NCBI RefSeq assembly: GCF_007750855.1
Contig: NZ_CP036291.1
Span: 5,926,905 to 5,990,904 of the forward strand
Length of the DNA: 64,000 bases
Source of the DNA: Pirellulimonas nuda
GTDB taxonomy: Bacteria; Planctomycetota; Planctomycetia; Pirellulales; Lacipirellulaceae
Direction: 5' to 3'
The translations under genes were made by a program, and so were the position numbers. This document shows positions 46,701 to 56,071 of this stretch, piece after piece (positions within the stretch are counted from its first letter, which is position 1; every line of letters starts with the position of its first letter). The notes beneath the pieces were generated by a model. It worked only from the letters and a program-made list of their open reading frames with translations. It was not told the origin of the DNA and ran no database searches.

Positions 46701-47702
46701 CGATGGGCGCTCGACCGCAACCACGACTTCATCATCCAGCAGGCCGAGGTCAGCGCGCAGGGCAACCTCTACGGGGTGCCGATCGTCGGCGACTTCGACG
46801 GCAACGGCATCGACGACTTCGCGTCGTTCAACGACAACCGCTTCAACTTCGACCTCACGCAAGACTTTGTAGCGGACGACAGCCTGGTCTGGGGCTTCCC
46901 CGGCGTGCTCGACCGGCCGGTCGCCGCCGACATGGACGGCGACGGCGTCGACGACATCGGCCTGTGGGTCCCGCGCGACTCGGCCGCCACGCCGCGCAAC
47001 ACGTCCGAGTGGTACTTCCTGGTCTCCGGCAACCCCAACGCGGCGACCCGGCTGGCGGCCGCGGGGACCGCGAACCTGGTCGACCACCCGTTCCGGACCA
47101 AGCCGTTTGGCGCCGACCTGTACTTCGAGTTCGGCGACGACCGCGCGCTGCCCATCGTCGGAAACTTCGACCCGCCCGTGGCCACGGCCACGCAGCCGCA
47201 GGTCTTCGAGCCGATGCCGGGCGACTTCGACGGCAGCGGGCTGGTAGACGAAGGCGACCTCGCCCTGTGGCGTCAGCACTTCGGCACCGCCAACCCCCAG
47301 GCGGACGCAAACGGCGACGGCCGGGTCGACTTGGCGGACTACACCGTGTGGCGTGACCACCTCGGGATGCAGGCCCCGGCGATCGCGCCCGCCATGGCGG
47401 CGACGGGCGAGGCGCCCGTCGGCCCCCTCGAACCGGCCGCCGAGAGCAACGTAGCAGCAGCTCCAGAGCCAGGTTTCGCGCTGGTCGAGCCGCTGTCTAT
47501 AACGGCCCGGCCATTCGAGAGCACTCCCGAGGCAGCGTCGGCCGAACAGGCCGGCGACGATTCGCCCGACCTGCTGCTAGCGATCGACGCCGCCCAGCAA
47601 CGGCGCGAGCCCTCTCCGCTGGACGAGGCGTTTGGCGAGTACGACCAGGCGGAAGAAGCCGCGCAGCTCATCGTCGGGGTCGCGTTCTCGCTCGTCGATT
47701 AA
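40788..47702 (+). CDS. Giant surface protein: LEDRRML start, beta-helix, RTX-like, FG-GAP-like, dockerin
   Basis: The product has 2304 residues. EQLEDRRML lies at 33-41, followed by a CSLREA-type opening (TVTTNADAGVGSLREAITLA). Residues about 100-430 are right-handed beta-helix repeats with recurring GNxIGT and RNVISGN motifs. RTX-type calcium nonapeptides occur near 839-866 (GGAGNDTLTGGAGDDVLLGG). Ig-like SDSGxNxxD repeats start near 1226 and 1370. From about 1370 on it parallels the first giant protein: the YDLFDPKP/GPTPL module, FG-GAP-like blades (NFDGNAANGDEIGLYYAG near 1949, DFDGNGIDDFASFN near 1999, ADMDGDGVDDIGLWVPRD near 2044) and a dockerin (about 2144-2194), then a low-complexity tail. 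Probably exported and calcium-stabilised. Its stop codon is 10 bases from that of the convergent oxidoreductase gene. Confidence 0.88.
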   Translation: MASRTPRRGLFSRSGAVDRVLGAGRGRRLRAEQLEDRRMLATFTVTTNADAGVGSLREAITLANADATPDDIQFAIVGGDLTITPASTLPAITETLAINGATQPGVRIDGATVLGSGLQISGAGANGSIVRGLSITRFSDGVTIVDSDSNTIAGNFIGTDAASTPGLGNAIAVNISGDSDNNTIGGATLSDRNILSGNSLHGVMVMGAAASGNRIVGNLIGTNAAGDAALPNSGNGVMIDGSPSNTVGGAAAGERNVISGNTQTGVGIENEAADGNTVFGNLIGLNAAGTAALANGFDGVLVNSGADDNQIGGAAAGQGNVISGNGMNGVEMNDAASTGNTVRGNRIGVAATTDAPLPNTGAGVLVTDAVGNPIGGAAAGEANVIAFNTGGGVDVAGAATGASIRGNSFFGNVGLAIDLGDDGVTANDAADPDTGPNNLQNTPAFFGAATIDAGMVTLSYAVDSVAPNAAFPLAVEVFLADADQQEGQSLVTSDVYAAPGSKTITFPAPAGLVAGSWLVATATDAGGNTSEFSSPVEVMAVGAGAGDVFISPTTGLLTVMDRSGLSGGSAAQGNNSVTLTIATRDVGAGPQSGLLFTDPAGLNAVGPGVFQLSASQVFVTDASITPSIRIELQGGDDTLTVDVNGTALIPTPIFFDGGDGSDTLLVMGASTQTVETAAYTPGLQPDEGRLAYDTDDVGTAPNMVIDFDNLEPVIDLVVADVLTVNGTNANNAITYRRGSADDRGLVGIDGFETIEFASKTQLVLNGLAGDDTIVANNANIPAGMTLLGVLGGDGNDTIRFESLPDASATTFIGVDGADGEGGNDILDGSGITVATPLALLGGAGNDTLTGGAGDDVLLGGAGDDTLVDSPGADTYDGGAGEDTLAIRGTTAANVVDVTQLVASAAAGSPYQLSVQNGPLAAPPAATTKNIVSINPAQSPANAANFPTIERILVETFAGDDIIRVAHADEYDDGNALNGVAAQTIAYEVDAGPPNASDRLLVQDLGPGNLVIQRIGADQRSGSVTVGAMAPVTYSNAEFVDITPLDPLTGATGAGGMGRLVVFKNDPFEANNTFANAPFLGAGPTINVDPTIDPGGLVAPFPVPGDADFFQFVAQETGTLDFQLYFRPITDADVGVAGDGRTGLPGDGELTATFFDNDANPVAGIGGSGAQNITDASGAKIGERITIPVVRNQTYYVRIQGDTADAINVYNFTAITTAAPIPELVDLQTGSDSGRNNADDITNDTTPTFTIILDDDRIDEFANLDLAPDSSDDNAQTVGFDYGVEVFNNAVSIGFAFYTGTGNTWEFTAAAGDLVEGEGNHISAAVWIRDQATPATIGRYAMSPSLRVTLDTMAPGVIFGDALGDFDGLDDASDSGVNASPATFSDRITRVTTPTFTGTGAQGSDVGLIWDVDSDGFFTAGTDLLVGTASIPTADSNTGSTLLWRIATSVNLNDPAFTAMRDGVRQLLVIAADAAGNMNLPSDGFSDAGQVLQIFIDTQGPQVDGIGVNGLPISGDGSFDLFDPKPTQTGPTPLATSLSIFFTDPPTRVDQAGTVNDFIYPALDPVEAAKVSNYLLVGDATGPVAISSVTVDQAVKLSETVTAVADNTNFTAAGLVGAAVVPAVGDFITFNNGPNAGVIQRVAAFNPATGDIQLDQDSTIAPAVGDGFSVITAASLAHAGVAVPNLPGEALVTSAASASVFTAAGMIPAGGNQPAIGDYLRFSNGPNQGQVRRVTAFNAATGEITVDSAFSSAPGVGDAFSLLFSANLNTATVTLNFAAPLPDDRFTLTVSPTVSDPAGNPVEDLFGGLFAGANFVMDSLPEIGAFVAQNIAIDINGNGLWDVQQQQFPGGGTNVDLSFTLPVTGAGGAIGLGGYNVHDLAFAGKFGLPSNAVPNASLGFDGLAAFGYSAELNAYRWLVDRDFDGVVNPTGADLLTVQPLIAGFNVAGAIPIAGNFDGNAANGDEIGLYYAGRWALDRNHDFIIQQAEVSAQGNLYGVPIVGDFDGNGIDDFASFNDNRFNFDLTQDFVADDSLVWGFPGVLDRPVAADMDGDGVDDIGLWVPRDSAATPRNTSEWYFLVSGNPNAATRLAAAGTANLVDHPFRTKPFGADLYFEFGDDRALPIVGNFDPPVATATQPQVFEPMPGDFDGSGLVDEGDLALWRQHFGTANPQADANGDGRVDLADYTVWRDHLGMQAPAIAPAMAATGEAPVGPLEPAAESNVAAAPEPGFALVEPLSITARPFESTPEAASAEQAGDDSPDLLLAIDAAQQRREPSPLDEAFGEYDQAEEAAQLIVGVAFSLVD

Positions 47703-47712
47703 GTACCTCGGG

Positions 47713-48758
47713 TCAGACGCGGACCGTCTTCCCCTTGGCCAGGCTCTCCGCCTGACGCTGGCACAGCGCGATCGCGTCGCGTGCGGCGGCGCAGTCCAGC
47801 GCCGCGGCGCCGTCAAGCCGCTTGCCGCTCACCGCCCCCACCACGTCGCGCAGCTCCGCGGCGAAGGCGTCCATCGGGTCGCCGGCGCCCAGGTCGACCG
47901 TCTTGGCCCCGCCCTTGGCGTCCAGCAACGTCGGCGGGCAGAGGTAGCGCGACTCGTCACCCAGCGTGGCGAACTCGAACGCCAGCGTCGCGCGTTCCAG
48001 CCGGATCTCAAACCCGTGCAAGAAGGGCCGGCCCGGCTGGTCGATCACGCCGCTCTCGGCGTGCACCGTGACGCCGGGATCGGCGAACTCCATCAGCGAG
48101 TGCCAGTGCTCGGCCAGGCCGTTGCGTGTGCTGCCGCGGGTGGTGACGCGGGTCGGCATCCCCAGCAGGCAGCGGACGAAGTGGGCGTCGTGCACGTGCA
48201 GGTCGAGCATCGGTCCGCCCACCACGGCGGCGTCCCAGTAGCCCCGCATCCAGTGGGGGTCGGAGATCACGCGTTTGAAGCTCGCCCCCAGCACCCGCCC
48301 GTACTTGCCGCCGCGGGCCGTCTTGAGCGCCCAGGCGTACTCCGGAAAGTAGGGCAGCACGTGCCCCACCAGCAGCCGGCGACCGGCCGCGTCGGCCGCC
48401 TTAACCATCCGGTCGCAGTCCCCCAGCGCGAGCGCCAACGGCTTCTCGCTGAAGACGTGCTTGCCCGCCCGCAGGGCGCGGATGGCGACATCCGCGTGCA
48501 TCGCCGGCGGCAGCGTGACGTCTACCAGGTCGACCTCGGGATCGGCCAGGAGGTCGTCGATCGACTCGTGCACCCGCAGGTGCGACAGGTCCATCTGCCG
48601 GCCCGGGGGGCCGAAGTTTCCCTTGATGCTCCGCCAGTCGCCCGCGCGTTTCTCGGGGCAGTTGTCGGTCAGCGCCACTACCTTGGCGCCGCGCAGCTTC
48701 TGGTAGGTCTCGTAGTGGACCATCCCCATGAAGCCGAGGCCTGCGATTCCGATGCGGA

Positions 48759-48762
<4 letters not shown>
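47713..48762 (-). CDS. Gfo/Idh/MocA family oxidoreductase
   Basis: The product has 349 residues. The Rossmann start IRIGIAGLGFMGMVHYETYQ, the PPAMHADVAIRALRAGKHVF segment and the conserved EKP of SEKPLALALGDC are diagnostic. GGPMLDLHVHDAHFVRCLLG supplies the His region of the substrate domain. Such enzymes oxidise sugars or polyols using NAD(P). Its ATG overlaps the stop of the MFS gene by four bases, so the two are translationally coupled. Together with the isomerase upstream this suggests uptake and oxidation of a sugar or inositol, but the substrate is not known. Confidence 0.92.
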
Positions 48763-50081
<1,319 letters not shown>

Positions 50082-50208
50082 ACGCACGCCTGGTTTGAAG
50101 TACCGAAACGGTAGGGCGGGATGCAGGCCTCGCAGTCTAATCACCGCCGCGACGCGTTGACACCCTCGCGATAGCATCCGAGGGCGAGCCGGACGCGAGC
50201 GGCCCGGA

Positions 50209-51048
50209 CTAGACGCTGGCCTTGAGCCGATTCAGCAATTCAAGCGCCCGGCCGATCTCCGCCTTCTGACGCTCCGGGTCTTGCGGGATCTCCCGCTCGA
50301 TCGTCAGCGGCCCATCGTAGCCGATCTCCGCCAGCGTGCTGAGGAACTTCTCGAAGTCGACCGCCCCCTCGCCCAGCGCCGTCTCGGCGCCCCAGGTCTG
50401 GCCCGGCTGGTCGCTCCACGTGGCGTCCTTGCAGTGCACGCTGCGCACCCGGGCGCCCAGCTTCCGCAGCGCATCGATGGGCTCGCCGCAGCCGTAGAGG
50501 ATCATGTTGGCGGGGTCGAAGTTGACGAACAAGTTCGGGCGGCCGACCGCGTCGAGGAACGCGATCAGCACGTCGGCCGGCTCTTGGCCGGTTTCTAGGT
50601 GGATCGCCACCCCTTGGCCCGCCGCGTAGTCGCAAACCTCCCCGGTTACGGCCACGACCTCGGCAAAGCCGTGCGAAGCGGCGTCGTGCGGCACAAAGCC
50701 CAGGTGGAGCCCGGTAGCTTCAACGCCCAACAGCGCCGTGAAGTCGATGATCTGCTTGAGCTGCGCGATCCGCTCCGCGCGGTAGGCGTGCGGCACAAGG
50801 CCGACGGTCTCGACGACCGTCGGGATGTCGGCGTAGCTCTCGCCGTCGAACCCGGCGAAGACCACCGACACCCGCATCCCCAGCTCATCGAGCCGCTTGC
50901 GGAACGCGGCCGCGGCCTCGGCGGTCCGCCCCTCGGCGTGCGGGGCGTGCAGGTGCAGCGTCGGCACGCCGAGCTGTTGGGCCACGTCGAGCCGCACCCC
51001 CAGCCCCGCGTCAATGCTGGCAAAAACTCCGAGGGGCCACTCAGCCAT
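50209..51048 (-). CDS. Sugar phosphate isomerase/epimerase (xylose isomerase-like barrel)
   Basis: The product has 279 residues from the ATG at 51048. The TIM-barrel segments THLHLHAPHAE-type (VPTLHLHAPHAEGR), ATGLHLGFVPHD, VAIHLETGQEP, LFVNFDPANMILYG and RSVHCKDATW carry the His, Glu and Asp metal ligands of the AP-endonuclease-2 superfamily. The last part LTIEREIPQDPERQ supplies the fourth acidic ligand. It probably isomerises or epimerises a sugar or inositol intermediate in the cytoplasm; the permease and oxidoreductase genes follow on the same strand. Confidence 0.9.
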   Translation of the reverse strand: MAEWPLGVFASIDAGLGVRLDVAQQLGVPTLHLHAPHAEGRTAEAAAAFRKRLDELGMRVSVVFAGFDGESYADIPTVVETVGLVPHAYRAERIAQLKQIIDFTALLGVEATGLHLGFVPHDAASHGFAEVVAVTGEVCDYAAGQGVAIHLETGQEPADVLIAFLDAVGRPNLFVNFDPANMILYGCGEPIDALRKLGARVRSVHCKDATWSDQPGQTWGAETALGEGAVDFEKFLSTLAEIGYDGPLTIEREIPQDPERQKAEIGRALELLNRLKASV

Positions 51049-51084
51049 CTCCGTACTCTTGATTCGAGTTGCACTGAAACGACT

Positions 51085-51188
51085 CAAGAATGGGACGCGG
51101 ATCGTCGCGGATCAAGCGGATCAACACTGATCATCACGCCTCATCCAACGTAATCCGCGTGATCCGCGTGATCCGCGGCCCATTCTTT
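51085..51188. repeat. Palindrome of GCGGATC words between gyrA and the isomerase gene
   Basis: The left arm AAGAATGGGACGCGGATCGT continues with CGCGGATCAAGCGGATC; the right arm GTGATCCGCGTGATCCGCGG continues with CCCATTCTT. Arms of about 38 bases pair with few mismatches around a 28-base spacer. Confidence 0.8.
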
Positions 51189-51196
51189 GGCCAGCA

Positions 51197-53950
51197 CTAC
51201 GCCTCTTCCACGGGCGCCGCGTCACCCTCTTCTTTTGGCACGCGGACGATCGCCATCAGTTGATCGCCGTCGTCCAGCGACATGATCCGCACCCCCTGCG
51301 TGTTGCGGCCGATGACGTTGATGTCGCTCGCCTTGATGCGTTGCACCTTGCCCATGGCGGTCATCATCAGCAGCTCGTCGTCGTCGTCCACCCGCACCAC
51401 GCCCACCACGCCGCCGTTGCGGTCGGTGGTCTTGATGTCCCGCAGCCCCTTGCCGCCGCGGTGCTGCGTGCGGTAGCGATGGGAGGAGGAGCTGTTCTCG
51501 TCCTCGCCTTCCGCTGCTTCGACCCGTTCGACGTCTTCAACCCCTTCGACTTCTTGACCGCCGTCGGCGTTGGGGCCGAACGGGGTCCGTTTGCCGTAGC
51601 CGTTGGCGGTGGCGGTCAGCAGCGTGGCGCCGGGGAACGCCGGCACCATGCCGACCACGTAGTCCCCCTTGCCCAGCCCGATTCCCTTGACGCCGCTGGT
51701 GTTGCGGCCGGTCGGGCGGGCGTCTGCCTCGCTGAAACGGATGGCCATCCCCTTGGCGGTGGAGAGGACGATCTCGTCGCCCGGCTGCACCAGCGCCACG
51801 TCCACCAGCTCGTCCCCCTCACGCAGCTTGATGCTGATGATGCCGCTCTTCAGCGGCCGGCTGTAGGCCTTAAGCGCGGTCTTCTTCACCAGCCCGTTGC
51901 GGGTGGCCATCATCAGGTAGTGGTCTTCCAGGTGCAGGTCGCGCAGGGCCCGGCAGTCGGCGATCTTCTCTCCCTCGCCGAAGTTCAGCAGGTTGACCAC
52001 GGCGCGGCCCTTCGCGTCGCGCGCAAGCTGCGGCAGGTTGTACACCTTCTGCCAGTAGACCTTCCCCTGGTTCGTGAAGAACAGCAGGTAGTCGTGCGTG
52101 CTGGTGACGAACAGGTGCTCAACGGGGTCGGCCTCGTCGCTCTTGGCGCCCTTGATCCCCTTGCCGCCGCGGTTCTGGGTGCGGTAGGCGGTCGCCGGCG
52201 TGCGCTTGATGTACCCCTCGTGGCTGATCGAGACAACCATCGTCTCTTCCTCGATCAGGTCCTCGAGGTCGACGTCCCCCAGCTCTTCGTGGCTGATCTG
52301 CGTGCGACGCGCGTCGGCGTGCCGCGAATCGGCCAGCTCCAGCATGTCGTCGCGGATGATGCCGTAGATGCGGGCGTCGTCCCCCAAGATCGACAGGTAC
52401 TCGCCGATCTCCGTCAGCAGCGTTGAGTGCTCGTCGACCAGCTTCTCCTGCTCGAGGTTCACCAACTGGCCGAGCGTCATCCGCAGGATCGCGTCGGCCT
52501 GCACGGGGGTCAGCGAGTAGTCCTCGGCCGCGCCGCGTTCGGCGATAAACTGGCCGTAGCCGACGTCGCCCAGCGCGCGTTCGAGCATCGACGAGGGGAC
52601 CTTGATCTCGATCAGCCGCTGCTTGGCCTCGGGCTGCGTGGTGCTGCTGCGGATGACGCGGATCACCTCGTCGATGTTGGCGTGCGCCAGCAGCAGGCCC
52701 TGGACGGTGTGCTTCCGCTTCCGCGCCCGGGCCAAGAGGAACTGCGTCCGCCGGCGGATGACCGTGAAGCGGTGCCGCACGAACTCTTGCAGCATCTCCT
52801 TCAGGTTCAGCACGCGCGGCTTGCCGTCGACCAGCGCCAAGAAGATGACGCTGAACGTCTCTTGGATCGACGAGAACTTGTAGAGCTGGTTGAGCACCAC
52901 GTCCGCGTCGGCGTCGCGCTTCAGGTCGATGACCAGCCGGACCGGCTCGTTGAGGTCGCTGTGGTTGTGCACCGCCGCGATGCCGGAGATCTTGCCGTCG
53001 GCCGCGAGCGTCGTGATCCTTTCTTCGACCCGGTCGCGGGCCTGCTGGTAGGGGATCTCGTGGATGATGATCCGCGTCTTCTTGCCCGCCTCTTCGACGC
53101 TGGTGCGGGCCCGCACGGTGATGGTGCTGCGCCCGGTCATGTAGCCGCGGGCCACGCTGCTGCGGCCGCAGATGATGCCGCCGGTGGGGAAGTCGGGCCC
53201 CGGGATGTGCTCCATCAGCTCCTGGATGCTGATCTCCGGGTTGTCTAGCAGCGCCACTACGCCGCGGCAGACCTCGCCCAGGTTGTGGGGCGGGATGCTG
53301 GTCGCCATGCCGACCGCGATGCCCCCCGAGCCGTTCACCAGCAGGTTGGGGAACTTGGAGGGGAGCACCACCGGCTCGGTGCTGCGTTCGTCGTAGGTGG
53401 GGACGAACGGCACGGTGTCGAGCTTCAGGTCCTCGAGCATTAGCGCCGCGACGGGCGACAGGCGGGCTTCGGTGTACCGCATGGCGGCCGGCGGCAGCCC
53501 GGCGATGCTGCCGAAGTTTCCCTGCTTGTCGATCAGCAGGGCGCGCATGTTCCATTCCTGGGCCATGCGCACGAGAGTCGGGTAGATGACGCTCTCGCCG
53601 TGCGGGTGGTAGTTACCGCTGGTGTCGCCGGAAATCTTGGCGCATTTCACCCGCTGTGAACCCGGGCCGAGGTTCAGGTCGTTCATCGCGACCAAGATCC
53701 GCCGCTGCGAGGGCTTGAGGCCGTCGCGCACGTCGGGCAGCGCCCGGCTGACGATCACGCTCATGGCGTACGTCAGGTAGCTCTCCTTGAGCTCGTCCTC
53801 GATCGGCATGTCGATCAGACGCAGGGCGATCGCCGCGGTCGGGTCGGAGGCGGGCGCATCGCCCGAAGAACCCTCGCCGGGGGTGGGGCCAGAGGCCTCG
53901 TTGGGGCCCCCTTCGGACGGGACTTCGGCGGGATCGTCTTCGTCGGCCAC
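51197..53950 (-). CDS. gyrA: DNA gyrase subunit A
   Basis: The product has 917 residues, starting with GTG at 53950 (GAGGAA nine bases upstream). Residues 1-45 are an acidic extension. The catalytic Tyr159 is in [11 protein letters not shown], and the quinolone-region segment [18 protein letters not shown] keeps Ser120 (E. coli Ser83), while Pro124 occupies the position of E. coli Asp87. The C-terminal propeller has GyrA-box-like TQNRGGKG and a second RGGKG in blade 6, preceded by a roughly 30-residue Glu-rich insertion (about residues 800-830). With GyrB (not in this window) it introduces negative supercoils. The acidic insertion between blades is unusual. Confidence 0.97.
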   Translation of the reverse strand: MADEDDPAEVPSEGGPNEASGPTPGEGSSGDAPASDPTAAIALRLIDMPIEDELKESYLTYAMSVIVSRALPDVRDGLKPSQRRILVAMNDLNLGPGSQRVKCAKISGDTSGNYHPHGESVIYPTLVRMAQEWNMRALLIDKQGNFGSIAGLPPAAMRYTEARLSPVAALMLEDLKLDTVPFVPTYDERSTEPVVLPSKFPNLLVNGSGGIAVGMATSIPPHNLGEVCRGVVALLDNPEISIQELMEHIPGPDFPTGGIICGRSSVARGYMTGRSTITVRARTSVEEAGKKTRIIIHEIPYQQARDRVEERITTLAADGKISGIAAVHNHSDLNEPVRLVIDLKRDADADVVLNQLYKFSSIQETFSVIFLALVDGKPRVLNLKEMLQEFVRHRFTVIRRRTQFLLARARKRKHTVQGLLLAHANIDEVIRVIRSSTTQPEAKQRLIEIKVPSSMLERALGDVGYGQFIAERGAAEDYSLTPVQADAILRMTLGQLVNLEQEKLVDEHSTLLTEIGEYLSILGDDARIYGIIRDDMLELADSRHADARRTQISHEELGDVDLEDLIEEETMVVSISHEGYIKRTPATAYRTQNRGGKGIKGAKSDEADPVEHLFVTSTHDYLLFFTNQGKVYWQKVYNLPQLARDAKGRAVVNLLNFGEGEKIADCRALRDLHLEDHYLMMATRNGLVKKTALKAYSRPLKSGIISIKLREGDELVDVALVQPGDEIVLSTAKGMAIRFSEADARPTGRNTSGVKGIGLGKGDYVVGMVPAFPGATLLTATANGYGKRTPFGPNADGGQEVEGVEDVERVEAAEGEDENSSSSHRYRTQHRGGKGLRDIKTTDRNGGVVGVVRVDDDDELLMMTAMGKVQRIKASDINVIGRNTQGVRIMSLDDGDQLMAIVRVPKEEGDAAPVEEA

Positions 53951-54038
53951 AGGCTCGGTTCCTCGGCGGGGAGCGTCAGCGATTGAGGCCCGATTCTACC
54001 GGTTTTTGAGCCTGGATGTCAGGGCTACGAACCCGCTA

Positions 54039-54157
54039 GGCGAGCCGTCGGCGTCAGCCGCCGGAGTGATGCAAAAAGGGGCCCCGGACCCAGGATCCGT
54101 TGGAACCCAGACGTAAATCGCGCCGCCACTCCGGCGGCGGGCGCCGACGGCTCGCCC
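54039..54157. repeat. Intergenic inverted repeat, family A, copy 2
   Basis: The arms GGCGAGCCGTCGGCGTCAGC (about 54039 on) and its near reverse complement ending at about 54157 have the same sequence as at 1832-1979. The spacer (about 60 bases) is unrelated to the other copy. It lies between the divergent gyrA and Uma2 genes. Confidence 0.8.
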
Positions 54158-54204
54158 GATGGAGCGAGCTTCGCGGCCCGCGCGAGGCAGAGTACAATGC
54201 CCGC

Positions 54205-54837
54205 ATGTCCGCAATCCCCAACACCTATCTAACGGCCGACCAATACCTTGCTCGTGAGCGCGCCTCGCTGGAACAGAAGCACGAGTTCTATCGGGGCGAG
54301 ATGTTCGCGATGGCGGGCGCTAGCCGTCAGCATAGCCGCTTGACCTTCGCTCTCAATACTTTGATCGGCTCCGGGTTGAAGGGAAAGCCTTGCGAAGGAC
54401 ACGGCTCAGACATGCGGGTTAAAGTCGATCCGTCCGGCCTCTACACTTACCCCGATCTCTCGGTAGTCTGCGGAGAACCGGCGTTTGAGGATGAACACCT
54501 CGATACCCTCCTCAACCCTCAGCTCATCGTTGAGGTCCTCTCCCCCTCCACCGAAACCTACGACCGCGGCAAGAAGTTCGAGCACTACCGCAAGATCGCC
54601 TCGCTACGCGAGTACGTGCTGGTGGCCCAAGACAGGCCGCATATCGAACGCTTCGTCCGTCAAGAAGACGGCAGTTGGAACCTGACCGAGGCGAACGGCA
54701 TCGACGCCTCGATCACGTTGGCGCTGCTCGATCTGCCGCTCGCTCTGAGCGATGTCTACGAGAAGGTAGAGTTCGACGAGGCGGACTCCGCACCTGAAAC
54801 GCCCGCCGCGGCGCCAGCAGACCGGGCCGGAATTTAG
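54205..54837 (+). CDS. Uma2 family endonuclease-like protein (DUF820)
   Basis: The product has 210 residues from the ATG at 54205; the longer frame overlaps the palindrome. YLTADQYLARERASLEQKHE and FYRGEMFAMAGASRQHS are typical Uma2 openings. The PD-(D/E)xK core is visible as YPDLSVVCGEP, then LIVEVLSPSTETYDRGKK with acidic and Lys residues in the expected order. Uma2 proteins are abundant in cyanobacteria and planctomycetes, and their DNA substrate and role are unknown. It is a lone gene here with no partner that would suggest a toxin or defence function. Confidence 0.93.
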   Translation: MSAIPNTYLTADQYLARERASLEQKHEFYRGEMFAMAGASRQHSRLTFALNTLIGSGLKGKPCEGHGSDMRVKVDPSGLYTYPDLSVVCGEPAFEDEHLDTLLNPQLIVEVLSPSTETYDRGKKFEHYRKIASLREYVLVAQDRPHIERFVRQEDGSWNLTEANGIDASITLALLDLPLALSDVYEKVEFDEADSAPETPAAAPADRAGI

Positions 54838-54994
54838 CCGGAATTAGCGTTGCCCCGGCGGGCCGCTCTGTTCATACTCCGGGGCGTGTACGGCGGCCTG
54901 TCGGTCAAGCCCTGGGAGGGCGTCCGACGGGGACACACGTGTCGGTTCCGTCGCAGGCGAGACTCAATCCATGGAGGGAAGGAGTTTGCGTACC

Positions 54995-56071
54995 ATGCAT
55001 CATTGCTATCTAGCGCCGATCGCCTTAGCCGCGATTGTATTCGCTCCCGCTGCGGCGCGAGCCCAGTCGATCGCCACCGTTACGGGGTCGCTCGCGGGTC
55101 TGGTCGCCGAATTAACCGGCCCGAAGTACTTCCTGCGTGGTCCCAAGAGCGACCCGCGGCCGTACGTCGACCCCTCGCCGGAGCTCCCCACGCTCTTCCG
55201 CACCGCCAGGCTGCTGGACTCCGGCGCGGTAGACGAGGCGGCGCGGCTCGCCGAACAAGCGGGCTACGAAGTGGTCCGGTTTGTCGACCAAAAGAGCGGC
55301 AAGCAGTACCTGCTGCTGCGCGAAGACCTGGCGCGTGTCTCTCAGCCGCGTGGCTGGGGGGCGTTCCTGCTGAACCCAGACAGCCAGGTGCCCGCGATCG
55401 TCGAGGCGCCCCACCCGCTGGACGACTCCAACTCGGCGAAGGTCGCCGCCATGGTGTTCGAACACGGCGCCAAGGGGCTGCTGCTTGCCGGCGCCCAACG
55501 CGACAAGGCGGACGTGCCCGACCTGATTGACTCCGTCTTCCACCAGGTGCACGTCGCCTGGACCGGCCCGCTGGGCCAGGTCGCGGCGTGGCAGATCCAC
55601 GGCTTCGCGATCGAGAAGCACCCGTTCCCGGACGACGCCAAGGCGATCCTCTCCACCGGCGGCGGCGAGGTGACCGAACAGATCGTCACACTCAACGACC
55701 GGCTGGTTCAACGCGGCATGGCGGGCTACTCGTTCAACAACCTGAAGCCCAAGGACGAGTTGAATCAGAAGGTGAACGAGGGGACGCCCGGCGTGCGATT
55801 CAGCTCGTTGGCCGCCACCAAGAACGAACAGGGCCGCCATCTGCGCAGCGTCGGCGGGGCGTTCGTGCACGTCGAGCTCGAACGGGCCGTGCGTTCCGAC
55901 GCCGGTCAACGCCGCGTCGCGGCCGAGGCGATCGCCGAGGCGATCATCGAGACCGCCCGCCCCCTGGGCGTCAGCGCCCGCCCCGATCCCGCCCTGCAGC
56001 CACGCCGCACGTTCAAGCCCGAGCGGGTGCGCGAAGCACGTACGCCGCACTCGGCAGCCACCACCGCGTAA
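54995..56071 (+). CDS. Exported protein of unknown function
   Basis: The product has 358 residues. I chose the ATG at 54995 because GGAGGGAAGGAG precedes it by about 10 bases, and it begins a signal peptide (CYLAPIALAAIVFAPAAARA, then QS). The core includes WGAFLLNPDSQVPAIVEAPH, then AKGLLLAGAQRD and DSVFHQVHVAW, a pattern reminiscent of periplasmic amidohydrolase-like proteins from cyanobacteria, but I cannot name a family. The last 60 residues are Arg/Ala-rich. The 3' end overlaps the convergent methyltransferase gene by 59 bases, so the C-termini are encoded antisense to each other. Confidence 0.75.
   Translation: MHHCYLAPIALAAIVFAPAAARAQSIATVTGSLAGLVAELTGPKYFLRGPKSDPRPYVDPSPELPTLFRTARLLDSGAVDEAARLAEQAGYEVVRFVDQKSGKQYLLLREDLARVSQPRGWGAFLLNPDSQVPAIVEAPHPLDDSNSAKVAAMVFEHGAKGLLLAGAQRDKADVPDLIDSVFHQVHVAWTGPLGQVAAWQIHGFAIEKHPFPDDAKAILSTGGGEVTEQIVTLNDRLVQRGMAGYSFNNLKPKDELNQKVNEGTPGVRFSSLAATKNEQGRHLRSVGGAFVHVELERAVRSDAGQRRVAAEAIAEAIIETARPLGVSARPDPALQPRRTFKPERVREARTPHSAATTA

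Noticed and set aside
54205-54837. Uma2 gene as part of a defence island
   Set aside because: No toxin, restriction or phage-related neighbour was found; Uma2 genes are commonly isolated.
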